The notes: generated by a model not told the origin, from the letters alone. Numbered from the stretch's first letter, positions 53,225 through 63,572 are shown. The stretch: DNA of 64,000 bases from Chitinophaga pinensis (GCA_945883545.1 CAMCXT010000004.1:1-64000); one strand, 5' to 3'. Numbers and translations: made by a program.

Positions 53225-55933
53225 ATGGTAAAAACTACACATGAAAGACAATTGAAACAACTCAAATCTTTGTTGTTTCTGATTTTTTCGACAGTTTTCG
53301 GAATGTTGAATGCACAAACCGACGACGAATTTTGGTTCGTTGCGCCTGAAGTCACTTCAAACCACGGCGACAATCCGATCGTGATTAGAGTAAGTGCATT
53401 TTCTCAAGATGCAGATATCACATTAAGTCAACCTGCAAATCCCAATTTTACCCCAATCAATCTTACAGTTATTGCAGGATCAACCGAAACGATCGACCTC
53501 ACCGCGTTTCAAACCTTGATCGAAAATCAACCTGCAAACCAAGTGCTCAACAAAGGCTTGTACTTGCAGTCGTCGGTGCCAGTTACTGCTTACTATGAAG
53601 TGAATAATTTCGTGAATCCGGAAATTTTTGCATTGAAAGGTAAAAATGCACTTGGGCAAACATTCTACACGCCATTTCCTTCCGACTTTAACAATGGCAC
53701 CTACACTCCATTAGCAATCAGCGGTTTTGAAATTGTAGCCACAGAAGACAATACCACGATCACCATCACACCAACTGCCGATTTGGTAACCCATCCAGCA
53801 GGAGTGCCTTTTACAGTTACGCTCAACCGCGGACAAACATATTCCTGTATTTCAAGTTCTACTGTTGCAGCCAGTCGACCGATCGGAACATCCATCACCT
53901 CCAATAAACCCATCGCAATAACATTGAAAGATGATTCGGCCGCATTGGGCGGTTGCCGCGATTTAATGGGCGATCAATTGGTGCCTACCGGTGTAATTGG
54001 TAGCGAATACATTGTTATGAAAGGCTATCTGAACAATTCAGAAAAGGCTTATGTGCTCGCAGCATCTAACAATACGGAAGTTTTTATCGATGGAAATGCA
54101 ACACCTGCAGCCACTTTGAACATCGGTGAGCAATACGCAGTCGATATTTTAAATCCCACAACATATATCACTTCAAGTGCGCCGGTGTATGTGCTGCATG
54201 CATCAGGATTTGGATGTGAATTAGGAAGTGCAATTCTTCCATCAATCCAATGCACAGGCTCGTCGTCGGTGTTTTTTACCCGTTCCACAAACGAGTTTTT
54301 CGGACTCAACATTATGGTTCGTCCAGGTTCTGAAGGCAATTTTCTGCTCAACGGATCAACAACCTTGGTTCCTGCCTCTGCATTCACTTTGGTGCCCGGT
54401 TCTTCTGGCGAATGGATGACCGCTCAATTGTCGTTCAGTGATCTACAAATTCCTGTTGGTAACACATCGAGCATCGTCAATACATCAGTAAATTCTGAAC
54501 TTTTCCATCTTGGAATTATCAATGGTGGAAATTCAACAGGTTGTCGATACGGCTATTTCTCCGATTTTTCAAGTACGTATTTGGGAGAAAATCAAACAGT
54601 TTGCATCAACGATTCCTTGTTACTGGATGGTGGTGCTGGAAAGGATACCTATCTGTGGAGCACAGGCGATACGATACAACAAATTTATGTGTACACACCA
54701 GGAGAATATTGGGTTGTAACCGTGAAAGATGGATGCGAAAGCAGCGATACCGTTACTGTTGTTCAAGATGCTCCTCAAATTCAACTTGGAAGCGATTTGG
54801 TTGCCTGTGGAACTTCAACTTTCGAGTTAAATCCAGGTCCTGGTTTTGTTGAGTTTCTTTGGAGCAACAACGCAACTACTTCAACAATCGATATCACATC
54901 ACCGGGTGAATATTGGGTAGAAGCTTATACTTCAGCAGGTTGCAGAGCTCGTGACACCGTGAGTGTTACCTTCAACGAAATTCCTCCGATTTTAAATGTG
55001 CAGTATTTGTCGCCAGTTTGCGAAGGTGCTCCACTCACATTATCGGCTGTTGATGCAGTGGGCGAGGTTACTTGGACTGGACCAGCGAATTTCACATCCA
55101 ACAACAGTCAGGTTTTGTTTGCCGACGTTCAACTCAATCAAAGCGGAAATTACACAGCGATTCAAACATTGAACGGATGCGACAGTCCACCAGCGCAATT
55201 TAGTATCGTGGTGAACGAAAGTTCAACGGTTTCAATTTCTGGCGATACCTTGATCTGCGAAGGCGAACTAGCTACGCTGACCGCGGAAGGGGATTTTTCT
55301 GGGCTTACATGGTCGAACGCTGCCACCACATCGAGCATCGAAGTTGGTCCGGGCGTATGGACTGTTTCTTCCAATTCTGCTGAAGGTTGCGGCGATACAG
55401 CGACTGTTCAAGTATTATTGGCAGAACCTGTTGCCTTGTTTACGGTCGATCCTTCTACTACAGTTTTGAAAGGGAATACCATTGGATTAGCGGATTCTTC
55501 ATTCGTTTTTCCAAGTACCAACCAAGTGATTTATTCATGGGATTTTGGTGATGGAAATACGGCCTTAGGACCAGATCAAAATTATCTTTATGCCGATACC
55601 GGAAGTTTCAATTTGGTTTATGTTGTGACCAATTCTGAAGGATGTTTAGATACTTTGACCTCGGAGATCATCGTAATTGGCGATATTGTGGTTCCCAATG
55701 TATTCTCACCGAATGGAGATGGGAAAAACGACTTGTTTAAGATTGGCAATTTAGAAGCTTTTAAAAATCCTGCTATTTGGATTTTCAACCGATGGGGTAA
55801 ACTCTTGTATTCGTCTGATAATTATCAGAATAACTGGGATGGAGAAGAATATCCTGATGGTACATATTTCTTCGTTTTGCAACTCATGAACCCGGAAAAG
55901 GAATACAAAGGAACTGTGTTTATTGCTCGTTAA
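53225..55933 (+). CDS. large secreted protein with IgGFc-binding-like N-domain and CHU_C (type B) C-terminal domain
   Basis: 902 residues from the ATG at 53225, chosen as the earliest start that gives a usable signal peptide (KSLLFLIFSTVFGMLNAQ). Residues about 40-430 match the IgGFc-binding N-terminal type (GDNPIVIRVSAFSQDADITL, GLYLQSSVPVTAYYEV). Then several Ig-like/PKD domains (DSLLLDGGAGKDTYLWSTGD, YSWDFGDGNTALG), and a C-terminal gliding-motility-associated domain (VFSPNGDGKNDLF to WDGEEYPDGTYFF). Export by T9SS and a role in adhesion are inferred. No enzyme motif was seen. Confidence 0.88.
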   Translation: MVKTTHERQLKQLKSLLFLIFSTVFGMLNAQTDDEFWFVAPEVTSNHGDNPIVIRVSAFSQDADITLSQPANPNFTPINLTVIAGSTETIDLTAFQTLIENQPANQVLNKGLYLQSSVPVTAYYEVNNFVNPEIFALKGKNALGQTFYTPFPSDFNNGTYTPLAISGFEIVATEDNTTITITPTADLVTHPAGVPFTVTLNRGQTYSCISSSTVAASRPIGTSITSNKPIAITLKDDSAALGGCRDLMGDQLVPTGVIGSEYIVMKGYLNNSEKAYVLAASNNTEVFIDGNATPAATLNIGEQYAVDILNPTTYITSSAPVYVLHASGFGCELGSAILPSIQCTGSSSVFFTRSTNEFFGLNIMVRPGSEGNFLLNGSTTLVPASAFTLVPGSSGEWMTAQLSFSDLQIPVGNTSSIVNTSVNSELFHLGIINGGNSTGCRYGYFSDFSSTYLGENQTVCINDSLLLDGGAGKDTYLWSTGDTIQQIYVYTPGEYWVVTVKDGCESSDTVTVVQDAPQIQLGSDLVACGTSTFELNPGPGFVEFLWSNNATTSTIDITSPGEYWVEAYTSAGCRARDTVSVTFNEIPPILNVQYLSPVCEGAPLTLSAVDAVGEVTWTGPANFTSNNSQVLFADVQLNQSGNYTAIQTLNGCDSPPAQFSIVVNESSTVSISGDTLICEGELATLTAEGDFSGLTWSNAATTSSIEVGPGVWTVSSNSAEGCGDTATVQVLLAEPVALFTVDPSTTVLKGNTIGLADSSFVFPSTNQVIYSWDFGDGNTALGPDQNYLYADTGSFNLVYVVTNSEGCLDTLTSEIIVIGDIVVPNVFSPNGDGKNDLFKIGNLEAFKNPAIWIFNRWGKLLYSSDNYQNNWDGEEYPDGTYFFVLQLMNPEKEYKGTVFIAR

Positions 55934-56029
55934 TTGGTCGTTTACCGAAGTTTGAGATTTTTTTTGAGAGCTGTATAGAACTCGGGTATCCTTCATTACT
56001 TTAGGAACTTGAAATCAAAGCATATTAGC

Positions 56030-58843
56030 ATGCATAAATTTTACGGTTCTGTAGTTCTATTTTGTTGTCTTTTGTTTTCTGGAATATTGGGTGCACAAAC
56101 CGTTACAGGCAGTGTAGTGGATTCCAAAACAGGAGATCCGCTCATTGGTGCAACTGTTGTTATTGTGGGCACATCAACCGGAACTACTGTTGATGTGAAT
56201 GGAAAATTTGTGCTCAACAATGTGGGTTCGTTTCCATTGCAATTGAGGGTTTCTTATCTAGGATATTTGCCTTTCGTTTATGCGGTGAATTCTCAAGACC
56301 AGAAAGTGAAAATCGTGATGGTAGAGTTGGAGACCGTTCTAAAAGTGCAAGAAATTTCCGACACCAGAATTACCGAAAAGCAAAGAGAAAATCCATTAAC
56401 AGTTGAAGCGCTCGATATTATTGCGATTAAAGAAACACCGGCAGCCAATTTTTATGATGGTTTAGGTGCGCTAAAAGGCGTCGATTTAACTGCAGCCAGT
56501 TTGGGATTTAAAATCATCAATACCCGCGGTTTTAATAGCACTTCGCCAGTACGATCGTTGCAAATCATCGATGGGGTCGACAATCAGGCTCCTGGTTTGA
56601 ATTTTTCGTTGGGTAATTTCCTTGGTTCTTCGGAGCTCGATGTGCAAAAAGTTGATATTATCGTTGGAGCATCATCGGCCTTTTACGGCCCAAATGCTTT
56701 TAACGGTGTAATCAGCATGAACACCAAGAGCCCATTCGATTTTCCAGGGCTTTCTGTTCAAACCAAAGTGGGTGAACGTGAATTGTTCGAAACGGCTATC
56801 CGCTGGGCGCAAAAATTCAAGAACAAAGACAGCGTCGATAAATTCGCCTACAAACTGAATATTTCCTTCATGAAGGCTTACGATTGGGAAGCCGATAATA
56901 TGTCGCCTACCGAGCAGTCAATTGCAGATGCTAGAAATCCAGGCGGTTATGATGCAGTGAACCGTTATGGTGATGAAGCAATTGGAACATTTTTTAACGA
57001 TTATACTTCAGCATTTAATAAGGAATTTAATTCTGGTTTGGGTGCAATATTCAGAAGTGGATACGAAGAGCGCGATTTGGTTGATTACAACACCCGAAAC
57101 CTGAAGTTAAATGCGGCTTTTCATTATAGAATCAAGCCTGATTTGGAACTCATTTTTAGCTCCAATTTCGGAACTGGAACCACCATCTATCAAGGAGAAA
57201 ATAGATTCAGTTTAAGGGATATTTTATTCTTTCAAAACAGACTCGAATTGGTGAAGAAAGACAAAGGATTTATACGATTCTATGCGACACATGAAAACGC
57301 CGGTAATTCTTACGATGCAGTTGTTTCAGCTTTTGAATTACAGAATTTGTCTAAATCCAATGAAACTTGGGTAAGTCAATATTTCAATTCTTGGAAACAA
57401 GGAGGATTCAATGCACCGTATTTTAAAGTTCAGAACTTCCCGGGTTATCCAAGTGCTCAGTTCGATGAGGCTATTTATGATCAAGTAATGATCGATAATT
57501 ATGATGCTTTGCTCGCTCTACATGACAAAGTGAGAGACAAAGTGAACAAAAAGATTTATCTCAACGAATTGGATTTCTTTGAGCCAGGAACTGCTCGATT
57601 CGACTCAGCATTGGCATCCATTAAATCGAGAAATCTATCTGAAGGAGGTTCTAAGTTGAAAGACAAATCGGCGTTGTACCATCTGCATGCCGAATACAAG
57701 TTTAAAATCAACAAGAAATCTGAATTAACAGTTGGCTCAAACGGTCGAATTTACACTCCAAATTCTGAAGGCTCAATCTTTAGCGATACATCGCAGATAG
57801 ATCGAATTGAAGGAACAGACACTACTTACAAAAGACGTGTGATCATTAACCGAGAATTTGGTGCTTATGCAGGTTATCAAATTCGTTTGCTTGAAGACAG
57901 ATTGAAATTAAGCGCCACTGTTCGTGTCGACAAAAACCAGAACTTCAATTATATCTCAACACAAAGTCTTTCTGCGGTTTACACTGTGAACAACAACCAT
58001 GTGTTTAGAGCTGTATTTTCAAGTGCGATTCGAAACCCAACTTTGCAAGACCAATATCTGTATTACAATGTTGGAAGGGCTATTCTTCTGGGAAATCTTG
58101 AAGGCAAGGATTCGTTGATCCGAGTGGAGTCGTTCAGAGATTATTTAATCAATGCCGACAAATCGAAGTTGCGTTATTTCAATGTGGATCCAATCAGACC
58201 TGAGCGTGTGCGCACTTTAGAAGCTGGCTACCGCGCTACTTGGTTTAAGAAGATATTCGTTGATGCAAGTTATTACTACAGTATTTACCGCGATTTTATC
58301 GGATTTAAAGTAGGCATCGACGCAGATTTCCCAACACCGATTTTTCCTCAAGTAAATGCGGTGTATCGTTTGTCTAGTAACACCAACGATTTGGTTTATA
58401 CGCAAGGTGTTTCGGTAGGTGTAAACTATTATTTCGCCAACAAATACAGCCTTATCGGAAATTACTCATACAACCGCATGTCTCGTCCAGACAGCACCGA
58501 TGAAATCATTACAGCCTTCAACACTCCGCTGAATAAATTTAATATCGGTTTCAACGGAAGAGAAATCAAATTGCCATTTATCCGTGGAGAGCATTTTTCT
58601 TTCAGCATGAACTACAAGTGGATTCAAGGATTCAGGTTTGAAGGTGCTCCTCAATTTACAGGTTCGATTCCATCTTACGCCCTTGTGGATGCTCAAGTTT
58701 CTTGGGCCGTTCCAAAGATTAAATCGGTGTTTAAACTTGGTGCTTCAAACATCTTAAACAACAGAGTTTTCATGGTGTATGGTGGGCCAAGAGTAGGGCG
58801 GATGGCTTACTTTTCTATCCTTGTAGATATTCCGAAAAACTAG
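56030..58843 (+). CDS. TonB-dependent receptor with carboxypeptidase-like N-domain
   Basis: 937 residues from the ATG at 56030; a TTG seven codons upstream is less likely. Signal peptide 1-22 (LFSGILGAQ). N-domain TVTGSVVDSKTGDPLIGATV, plug VEALDIIAIKETPAANFYDGL and GFNSTSPVRSLQIIDGVDNQAPG, then a long barrel ending in AYFSILVDIPKN. It has the plug plus barrel of nutrient receptors; ligand unknown and no SusD beside it. It is 96 bp after the secreted CHU_C protein. Confidence 0.9.
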   Translation: MHKFYGSVVLFCCLLFSGILGAQTVTGSVVDSKTGDPLIGATVVIVGTSTGTTVDVNGKFVLNNVGSFPLQLRVSYLGYLPFVYAVNSQDQKVKIVMVELETVLKVQEISDTRITEKQRENPLTVEALDIIAIKETPAANFYDGLGALKGVDLTAASLGFKIINTRGFNSTSPVRSLQIIDGVDNQAPGLNFSLGNFLGSSELDVQKVDIIVGASSAFYGPNAFNGVISMNTKSPFDFPGLSVQTKVGERELFETAIRWAQKFKNKDSVDKFAYKLNISFMKAYDWEADNMSPTEQSIADARNPGGYDAVNRYGDEAIGTFFNDYTSAFNKEFNSGLGAIFRSGYEERDLVDYNTRNLKLNAAFHYRIKPDLELIFSSNFGTGTTIYQGENRFSLRDILFFQNRLELVKKDKGFIRFYATHENAGNSYDAVVSAFELQNLSKSNETWVSQYFNSWKQGGFNAPYFKVQNFPGYPSAQFDEAIYDQVMIDNYDALLALHDKVRDKVNKKIYLNELDFFEPGTARFDSALASIKSRNLSEGGSKLKDKSALYHLHAEYKFKINKKSELTVGSNGRIYTPNSEGSIFSDTSQIDRIEGTDTTYKRRVIINREFGAYAGYQIRLLEDRLKLSATVRVDKNQNFNYISTQSLSAVYTVNNNHVFRAVFSSAIRNPTLQDQYLYYNVGRAILLGNLEGKDSLIRVESFRDYLINADKSKLRYFNVDPIRPERVRTLEAGYRATWFKKIFVDASYYYSIYRDFIGFKVGIDADFPTPIFPQVNAVYRLSSNTNDLVYTQGVSVGVNYYFANKYSLIGNYSYNRMSRPDSTDEIITAFNTPLNKFNIGFNGREIKLPFIRGEHFSFSMNYKWIQGFRFEGAPQFTGSIPSYALVDAQVSWAVPKIKSVFKLGASNILNNRVFMVYGGPRVGRMAYFSILVDIPKN

Positions 58844-58869
58844 AATAAACGACTTTTCTAATCGCTTTT

Positions 58870-58910
58870 ATACGGCCATTTGCTCAATGATGCATTGGTC
58901 GTATTTTTTT
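58870..58910 (+). terminator. rho-independent terminator
   Basis: TACGGCCAT and ATTGGTCGTA pair with a mismatch around a loop, and TTTTTTT follows. It lies 27 bp after the TonB receptor stop. Confidence 0.7.
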
Positions 58911-59019
58911 GAAATTCAATGGGTTATCGTTATTGATTAATGGTTGAAAAGTCTTTGTTGAATTTCTTTTGTTGCAGCTACAAAATCCCGTACTTGCACA
59001 ATAAACAAAACATAAAAAC

Positions 59020-60705
59020 ATGAAAAAAATTTACGCTAAAGTTTTGGCTGGAGCATTGTTGCTTTTCGGCGCGAACGTTCAGGCGCAGCGTTATGTGAAT
59101 GAGGTTTTTACCGATGCTGAAATCACAGTTGCTCTTGATCAAACCTATGCACAAAATTACTCTGTAGAGCCTGCTGTTCTGCAAACTGGTGTTCCTGCAT
59201 TAATTACTTTAGAAGCAGACATCTACCATCCAACTAACGCGATCGATACTGAGCAAGAGCGTCCTTTGATAATTTACCTTCCAACAGGTAACTTCTTACC
59301 ACCTGTTGTGAACGGTGCACCTACCGGATCTCGCAAAGACAGTTCAGCTGTAAACATGGCAAAATTGCTTGCAAAGCGAGGTTATGTAGTAGCTGTAATT
59401 GAATACCGTTTGGGTTGGAATCCAACTTCACCTGATCAAGTTGTTCGTACTGGAACAATCTTAAATGCTGCTTACAAGGGTATGCAGGATTCTAAGGCTG
59501 CAGTTCGTTTCTTCCGTAACGACCGCGCTACTGTTAACACCTACAAAATCAATCCGAACAAAGTTGCTTTGATCGGTGAAGGTACAGGTGGGTACATCGC
59601 GATGGCTCACGCATTCTTGAATTCTCCAAGTAAAATCGGTCGTCTTCCAGGTTTGGGTGGTACTAAATTCCTCCGTACACAAAATCCAGACAGTTCAGTA
59701 ATTGATACGAACCGTGTAGGTAACTTCAACGGAACAAACGATATTCCACTTGACATTTCTGCATTGCTTACAACTGGAGATTTAACCAAGGTTTCTGGAA
59801 ACTTTGCTAACTATCCAACTTATTCATCAGATGTGAATTTTGTAATCAATCTTGGTGGTGCGCTTGGAGATTCTTCATGGATCGACAGAGGTCAATTGCC
59901 AATGATCGGTATCCACGCTGTACGCGATCCTAATGCTCCTTACCAATTGGGCGACGTTGTTGTTCCAACTCAACCACCAAGCATCGTTATTCCTTGGGCT
60001 ACTGGTGCTGGTTACAATCTAGAACGTGCAAACTTCTTCGAAAACAACGCATCTTTTGCTAATAAGATTTATTCTGACGCAATCACAGCATCAGTAGAAG
60101 CGCGTTACGGAACTTCAATTCCATTCAACGGCGACATTATTGCTGTAGGAACTGGAAAAGGTTTACTTCCTTTCGTTCTTACTGAAGCTGCTGCTTATCC
60201 GCTTAACCACGGAAGTCCTTGGCAATTCTGGAATTCAACTCAGCCTTCTGCAACTCAAAACGTTCCAGGGCAACAATTTACTACGCACCAAGCATCTTCA
60301 GCTAGTAATCCATTCATGGCTCAAAGTAATGAAGTAGGTCGTAACACCGCACTTTCTTATATCGATACAATCCAACGGTTCATCAACCCACGTATGGTTT
60401 GTGCACTAGGTCTTGCGGAATGCGATCTTTATCCAACTGTAGGTATCAATGAAATTGGTGCAGCTTCAGCTTTGGTAAATGCTTTCCCGAATCCAGCAAA
60501 TAACTTGATCAATCTTCAAGCTAAAAATGCAGGTTCAATCCGTAACTGGTCGATGTTTGATCTTACTGGAAGAACGGTTATGACTGAGCAAAACATCAAC
60601 ACAAATGCAGTTCAAATTAACCGTGGAAGCCTTTCTTCAGGTCTTTACTTGATTCGTTTTGAAACAAACAAGGGTGCAGGTTCTGTGAACATCATCCTCG
60701 AATAA
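59020..60705 (+). CDS. T9SS-secreted alpha/beta-hydrolase-fold protein lacking the nucleophile serine
   Basis: 561 residues with a signal peptide (GALLLFGANVQAQ). The hydrolase core runs about 45-440: RPLIIYLPTGNFLPP, KRGYVVAVIEYRLGWNPT, KAAVRFFRND, then KVALIGEGTGGYIAMAHAF where carboxylesterases have GESAGG; Gly188 takes the place of the nucleophile serine. A His that could have been the third triad member is in NHGSPWQFW. The last 80 residues (AFPNPANNLINLQA to GSVNIILE) are a type A sorting domain. It probably binds rather than cleaves, or uses another residue. Confidence 0.85.
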   Translation: MKKIYAKVLAGALLLFGANVQAQRYVNEVFTDAEITVALDQTYAQNYSVEPAVLQTGVPALITLEADIYHPTNAIDTEQERPLIIYLPTGNFLPPVVNGAPTGSRKDSSAVNMAKLLAKRGYVVAVIEYRLGWNPTSPDQVVRTGTILNAAYKGMQDSKAAVRFFRNDRATVNTYKINPNKVALIGEGTGGYIAMAHAFLNSPSKIGRLPGLGGTKFLRTQNPDSSVIDTNRVGNFNGTNDIPLDISALLTTGDLTKVSGNFANYPTYSSDVNFVINLGGALGDSSWIDRGQLPMIGIHAVRDPNAPYQLGDVVVPTQPPSIVIPWATGAGYNLERANFFENNASFANKIYSDAITASVEARYGTSIPFNGDIIAVGTGKGLLPFVLTEAAAYPLNHGSPWQFWNSTQPSATQNVPGQQFTTHQASSASNPFMAQSNEVGRNTALSYIDTIQRFINPRMVCALGLAECDLYPTVGINEIGAASALVNAFPNPANNLINLQAKNAGSIRNWSMFDLTGRTVMTEQNINTNAVQINRGSLSSGLYLIRFETNKGAGSVNIILE

Positions 60706-60724
60706 TTTCTTTTTTCTTATTTTG

Positions 60725-60760
60725 GAAGTCCTTCCCAAGTTGGGAGGGACTTCTTTTTTT
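60725..60760 (+). terminator. rho-independent terminator
   Basis: GAAGTCCTTCCCAA and TTGGGAGGGACTTC form a stem with one mismatch, followed by TTTTTTT. It ends the hydrolase-like gene directly before the ATG at 60761. Confidence 0.88.
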
Positions 60761-62497
60761 ATGGCAATGCCAACCCGGACCAATATTCTAGATTGTTGTT
60801 TGATCGTTGCTGCGAGCATGCTATTTCTTTGGCCGGAAGCAGATCCATCTTGGCTCAAACCAGCCACCGATATTCACGATGCAGTTTGGTGGGCCGATCC
60901 TGCGAAGCAGAAGATTCTACACGGAACGTGGATGAATGGTCCATTTGCAGGAGCAATTGCTGTAGGTCCGCTCACGGTTTGGCTACATTTTATCACCTTC
61001 AAGCTGTTCGGAATCAGTTTTTTCTCGCTTCGTCTGCTTTCTCTCATTCCAGCTGTTTTTACTGCAGTTTTACTTCGTTTTCGGTCGAGTGATTTTTCGA
61101 GTGCCTCTGCAGCTTTATTGTTACTCACATCTACGTCGTGCTTTACTTGGGCGCGATTGGGTTTGCCTGAATTGTGGATGGGATTTCTGTTGTTGGCTGC
61201 GATTCATTTGCTTCAGAAAGGTGGAATATGGAACTCGATTATTGCAGCGTTTTGTTTGCTCGGAGGGTTGTTGCTTAAGGCGTCGTTTGTTTACCATTTG
61301 TTGTTGATTTTACCTGTTCTGCTGCTCACTAAACACCAACAAGCCACAAACAGATGGGCATTTTTTCTTGGTGCATTTTCGATAGGTTCAGTAGTTTATT
61401 ATCTAGGTTATTTGTTGCCCAACGAAGCCTTGTTTTCGCCATTTCTTGCGGAGTTCTCGGCAAACTATTTCACAATAGAACAATTGCTCGATCCGGCTGG
61501 AATATTTGCACGAATCGTGTTTTTAACCGATCGAGAATTCTTCCTAGATCCATCTGTCGTTTTGCTGGTAATTGCCTTGCTCATTAAGTTGGGTTCTGGA
61601 TATCGCCCATCTTCGAGATTGAGTTTCACTGCGCTCTTTTTCTTGGGTGTTTTTTTGCTTTTACCTTCCGACTTCGCGGGCAGAAGATTTATCCCGCTAT
61701 TCCCGTTGTTGATTTTAGCCATTGTTGAGCCTTATGAGCAGAAATCTATTTCGAACCGTGTAAAAGTTCCACTCGCGGTGCTAATGAATTGGGTTATGAT
61801 CGGAATGATAATCCCAGCTGCTCGACTTTTTCTATTTGAGGACGACTTTTTTCAAATTCAACCTTTGGTAGGGTTTATTTTTGGGATCCAAGTTTTAGGC
61901 TTGGCGATTATTTGGTGGCTAAAGAAATCATCCAATTCTTTGTTCTCTGTTTATTTCAAGTATTCTTCATCGGCTTTATCCTTGGCTTGGATTGCGTTGG
62001 TTTTGCAAACGCATTTACATTCTTCTTCCTGGCTGATTGTGATTTTTTCAGCCGTCGTTTTTCTCTTGATACACTTGCTGTTTTCTTCTGAGAAATTTAA
62101 GTATTCTGCCTTTGTGTTCATTGCTGGTGTTGGGTTGACATGCAATTGTGCTGCATTTTTCAGTCTATCACACACCGAGCGAGAAAATGCTGAAGTCGTG
62201 GCGAAAATATTGGACAATCAACAGGGATTGGTTGCTGGTAATGCAACTACATTTTCGTTAACCTTTCTTTCATCATCGAGCGCCATGCATTTTCCAATGA
62301 GTCCATTTTGGAGATCAACTCAGCCGCCGTTTTTCGGTGCTTATTCCACTTCCGATCAAGACAGTATAGCCACAATCGAAATGTTGGATCAACTCAAACA
62401 CCACTATCCAACTAAACCTGAATTAAGTTGCATTCCATTATCTGTGTGGAGTACGAACCAATCCGGAAGCTTTTGTTATCCCCGGAGGGAAAAATAA
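60761..62497 (+). CDS. GT39-like multi-pass membrane glycosyltransferase
   Basis: 578 residues from the ATG at 60761, which immediately follows the terminator; a TTG at 60722 would sit inside the terminator stem. About ten membrane helices. The N-terminal extracytoplasmic loop DIHDAVWWADPAKQKILHGTW and GPLTVWLHFITFKLFGISFFSLRLLSLIPAVF are typical of GT39/ArnT-type GT-C transferases that use lipid-linked sugars. The Asp of TDIHDAVWW would be catalytic. Acceptor and sugar unknown. Confidence 0.78.
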   Translation: MAMPTRTNILDCCLIVAASMLFLWPEADPSWLKPATDIHDAVWWADPAKQKILHGTWMNGPFAGAIAVGPLTVWLHFITFKLFGISFFSLRLLSLIPAVFTAVLLRFRSSDFSSASAALLLLTSTSCFTWARLGLPELWMGFLLLAAIHLLQKGGIWNSIIAAFCLLGGLLLKASFVYHLLLILPVLLLTKHQQATNRWAFFLGAFSIGSVVYYLGYLLPNEALFSPFLAEFSANYFTIEQLLDPAGIFARIVFLTDREFFLDPSVVLLVIALLIKLGSGYRPSSRLSFTALFFLGVFLLLPSDFAGRRFIPLFPLLILAIVEPYEQKSISNRVKVPLAVLMNWVMIGMIIPAARLFLFEDDFFQIQPLVGFIFGIQVLGLAIIWWLKKSSNSLFSVYFKYSSSALSLAWIALVLQTHLHSSSWLIVIFSAVVFLLIHLLFSSEKFKYSAFVFIAGVGLTCNCAAFFSLSHTERENAEVVAKILDNQQGLVAGNATTFSLTFLSSSSAMHFPMSPFWRSTQPPFFGAYSTSDQDSIATIEMLDQLKHHYPTKPELSCIPLSVWSTNQSGSFCYPRREK

Positions 62498-62532
62498 ATT
62501 CATCATCTTTGTTTATTATCAAATCAAAATTT

Positions 62533-63018
62533 ATGGAAAGGTTAATGAATCTTGTATTTTTTGTCCTGAGTATGTTATTTTTTTCTGCCTGTAAAAAAGA
62601 AAAGGTAAAAGGCTGCAACGATTCAACAGCGATCAATTTTAATGTTGAAGCAGAAGAAAATGATGGTACTTGCAACTATCTGCGGGATAAATATTTAGGT
62701 CAATTTGAAGGCATCAAAACATGCCAGATTTATGCTTCCGAACCTGAATTTTCGTTCAGTATCTCACCTTCTGCAGAAAATTCCGGAAGGTTGATTATCA
62801 ATGAATTTCCTGAAAGTGGGGCTTCTTTGTATGCCAATTTGGACTTTAGTGATTCTGACCAGATTATTCTTCCAAATCAAACAATAGAAAACGGGTTAGA
62901 TGTGTCAGAAGTGTCTGGAATTGGCAGACTTTCATCAGACTCTATATCAATAACCTATTATAGAACAATCGAATCAGGGTCAGTCGATACTTCCATTGTG
63001 CGAGCAAAACGGATGTAA
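62533..63018 (+). CDS. lipoprotein of a tandem paralogue pair
   Basis: 161 residues from the ATG at 62533; upstream codons look like leader. The lipoprotein signal ends in LFFSAC (Cys18). The mature part starts KKEKVKGCNDSTAINFNVEAEENDGTC, the short Cys-bracketed repeat common in Bacteroidota surface proteins, then KYLGQFEGIKTC and a beta-rich remainder. Function unknown. It is followed by a paralogue (63102). Confidence 0.75.
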   Translation: MERLMNLVFFVLSMLFFSACKKEKVKGCNDSTAINFNVEAEENDGTCNYLRDKYLGQFEGIKTCQIYASEPEFSFSISPSAENSGRLIINEFPESGASLYANLDFSDSDQIILPNQTIENGLDVSEVSGIGRLSSDSISITYYRTIESGSVDTSIVRAKRM

Positions 63019-63050
63019 CCAATTTCCAGTAATTCGAGTATTCATTTCAA

Positions 63051-63085
63051 TTGACAGAAATTAAAGAGAATTATTACTAAATTTG
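63051..63085 (+). promoter_or_regulatory. candidate promoter for the second lipoprotein gene
   Basis: TTGACAG at 63051 as a -33 element and TAAATTTG at 63078-63085 as the -7 box, 16 bp before the ATG at 63102. Confidence 0.5.
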
Positions 63086-63101
63086 CAGAGACTACAGAAA
63101 A

Positions 63102-63572
63102 ATGCAATCAATATTACTGCGTAGAATTTTATTATTTTCATTGTCCTTCTTTGTGTTTGCAGCGGTTTCTTGCGACAAAAAAGGAGGATGTACAGATCCA
63201 CTTGCAGAAAACTTTGATCCTTCGGCGGAAGTAGAAAATGGAACCTGCACATTGCAAAGAGAAAAGTTTCTTGGAGTTTACCTCGGCCAAGCATCTTGCC
63301 TACAACCACCAAACGGCCTTTACCAGTCTGAAGTTATTGCTGCAAACGATAACTTAAACGATATCCTAATTACCAACCTAGCTGGTAGATTTAATAATCC
63401 TGTTCGTGCAACTGTTGATCGAAGTGCAGTCACGATTCAAACGCAAGATCCAGACGCAAACGGATTTTATATTTCAGGTTCTGGAACCATCATTGGTAAC
63501 AACTTGAATATCTCTTTCCAAACCATTTACGGTCAGGAAAACAACAACTGCCAATACGAATTGAATAAGTAA
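63102..63572 (+). CDS. lipoprotein of a tandem paralogue pair
   Basis: 156 residues. The lipobox is VFAAVSC (Cys24). The mature part has CTDPLAENFDPSAEVENGTC and then EKFLGVYLGQASC, matching the neighbour at 62533 in plan and spacing, so the two came from a duplication. The rest is a beta-rich domain (TVDRSAVTIQTQDPDANGF) like many small Bacteroidota lipoproteins. Role unknown. Confidence 0.78.
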   Translation: MQSILLRRILLFSLSFFVFAAVSCDKKGGCTDPLAENFDPSAEVENGTCTLQREKFLGVYLGQASCLQPPNGLYQSEVIAANDNLNDILITNLAGRFNNPVRATVDRSAVTIQTQDPDANGFYISGSGTIIGNNLNISFQTIYGQENNNCQYELNK

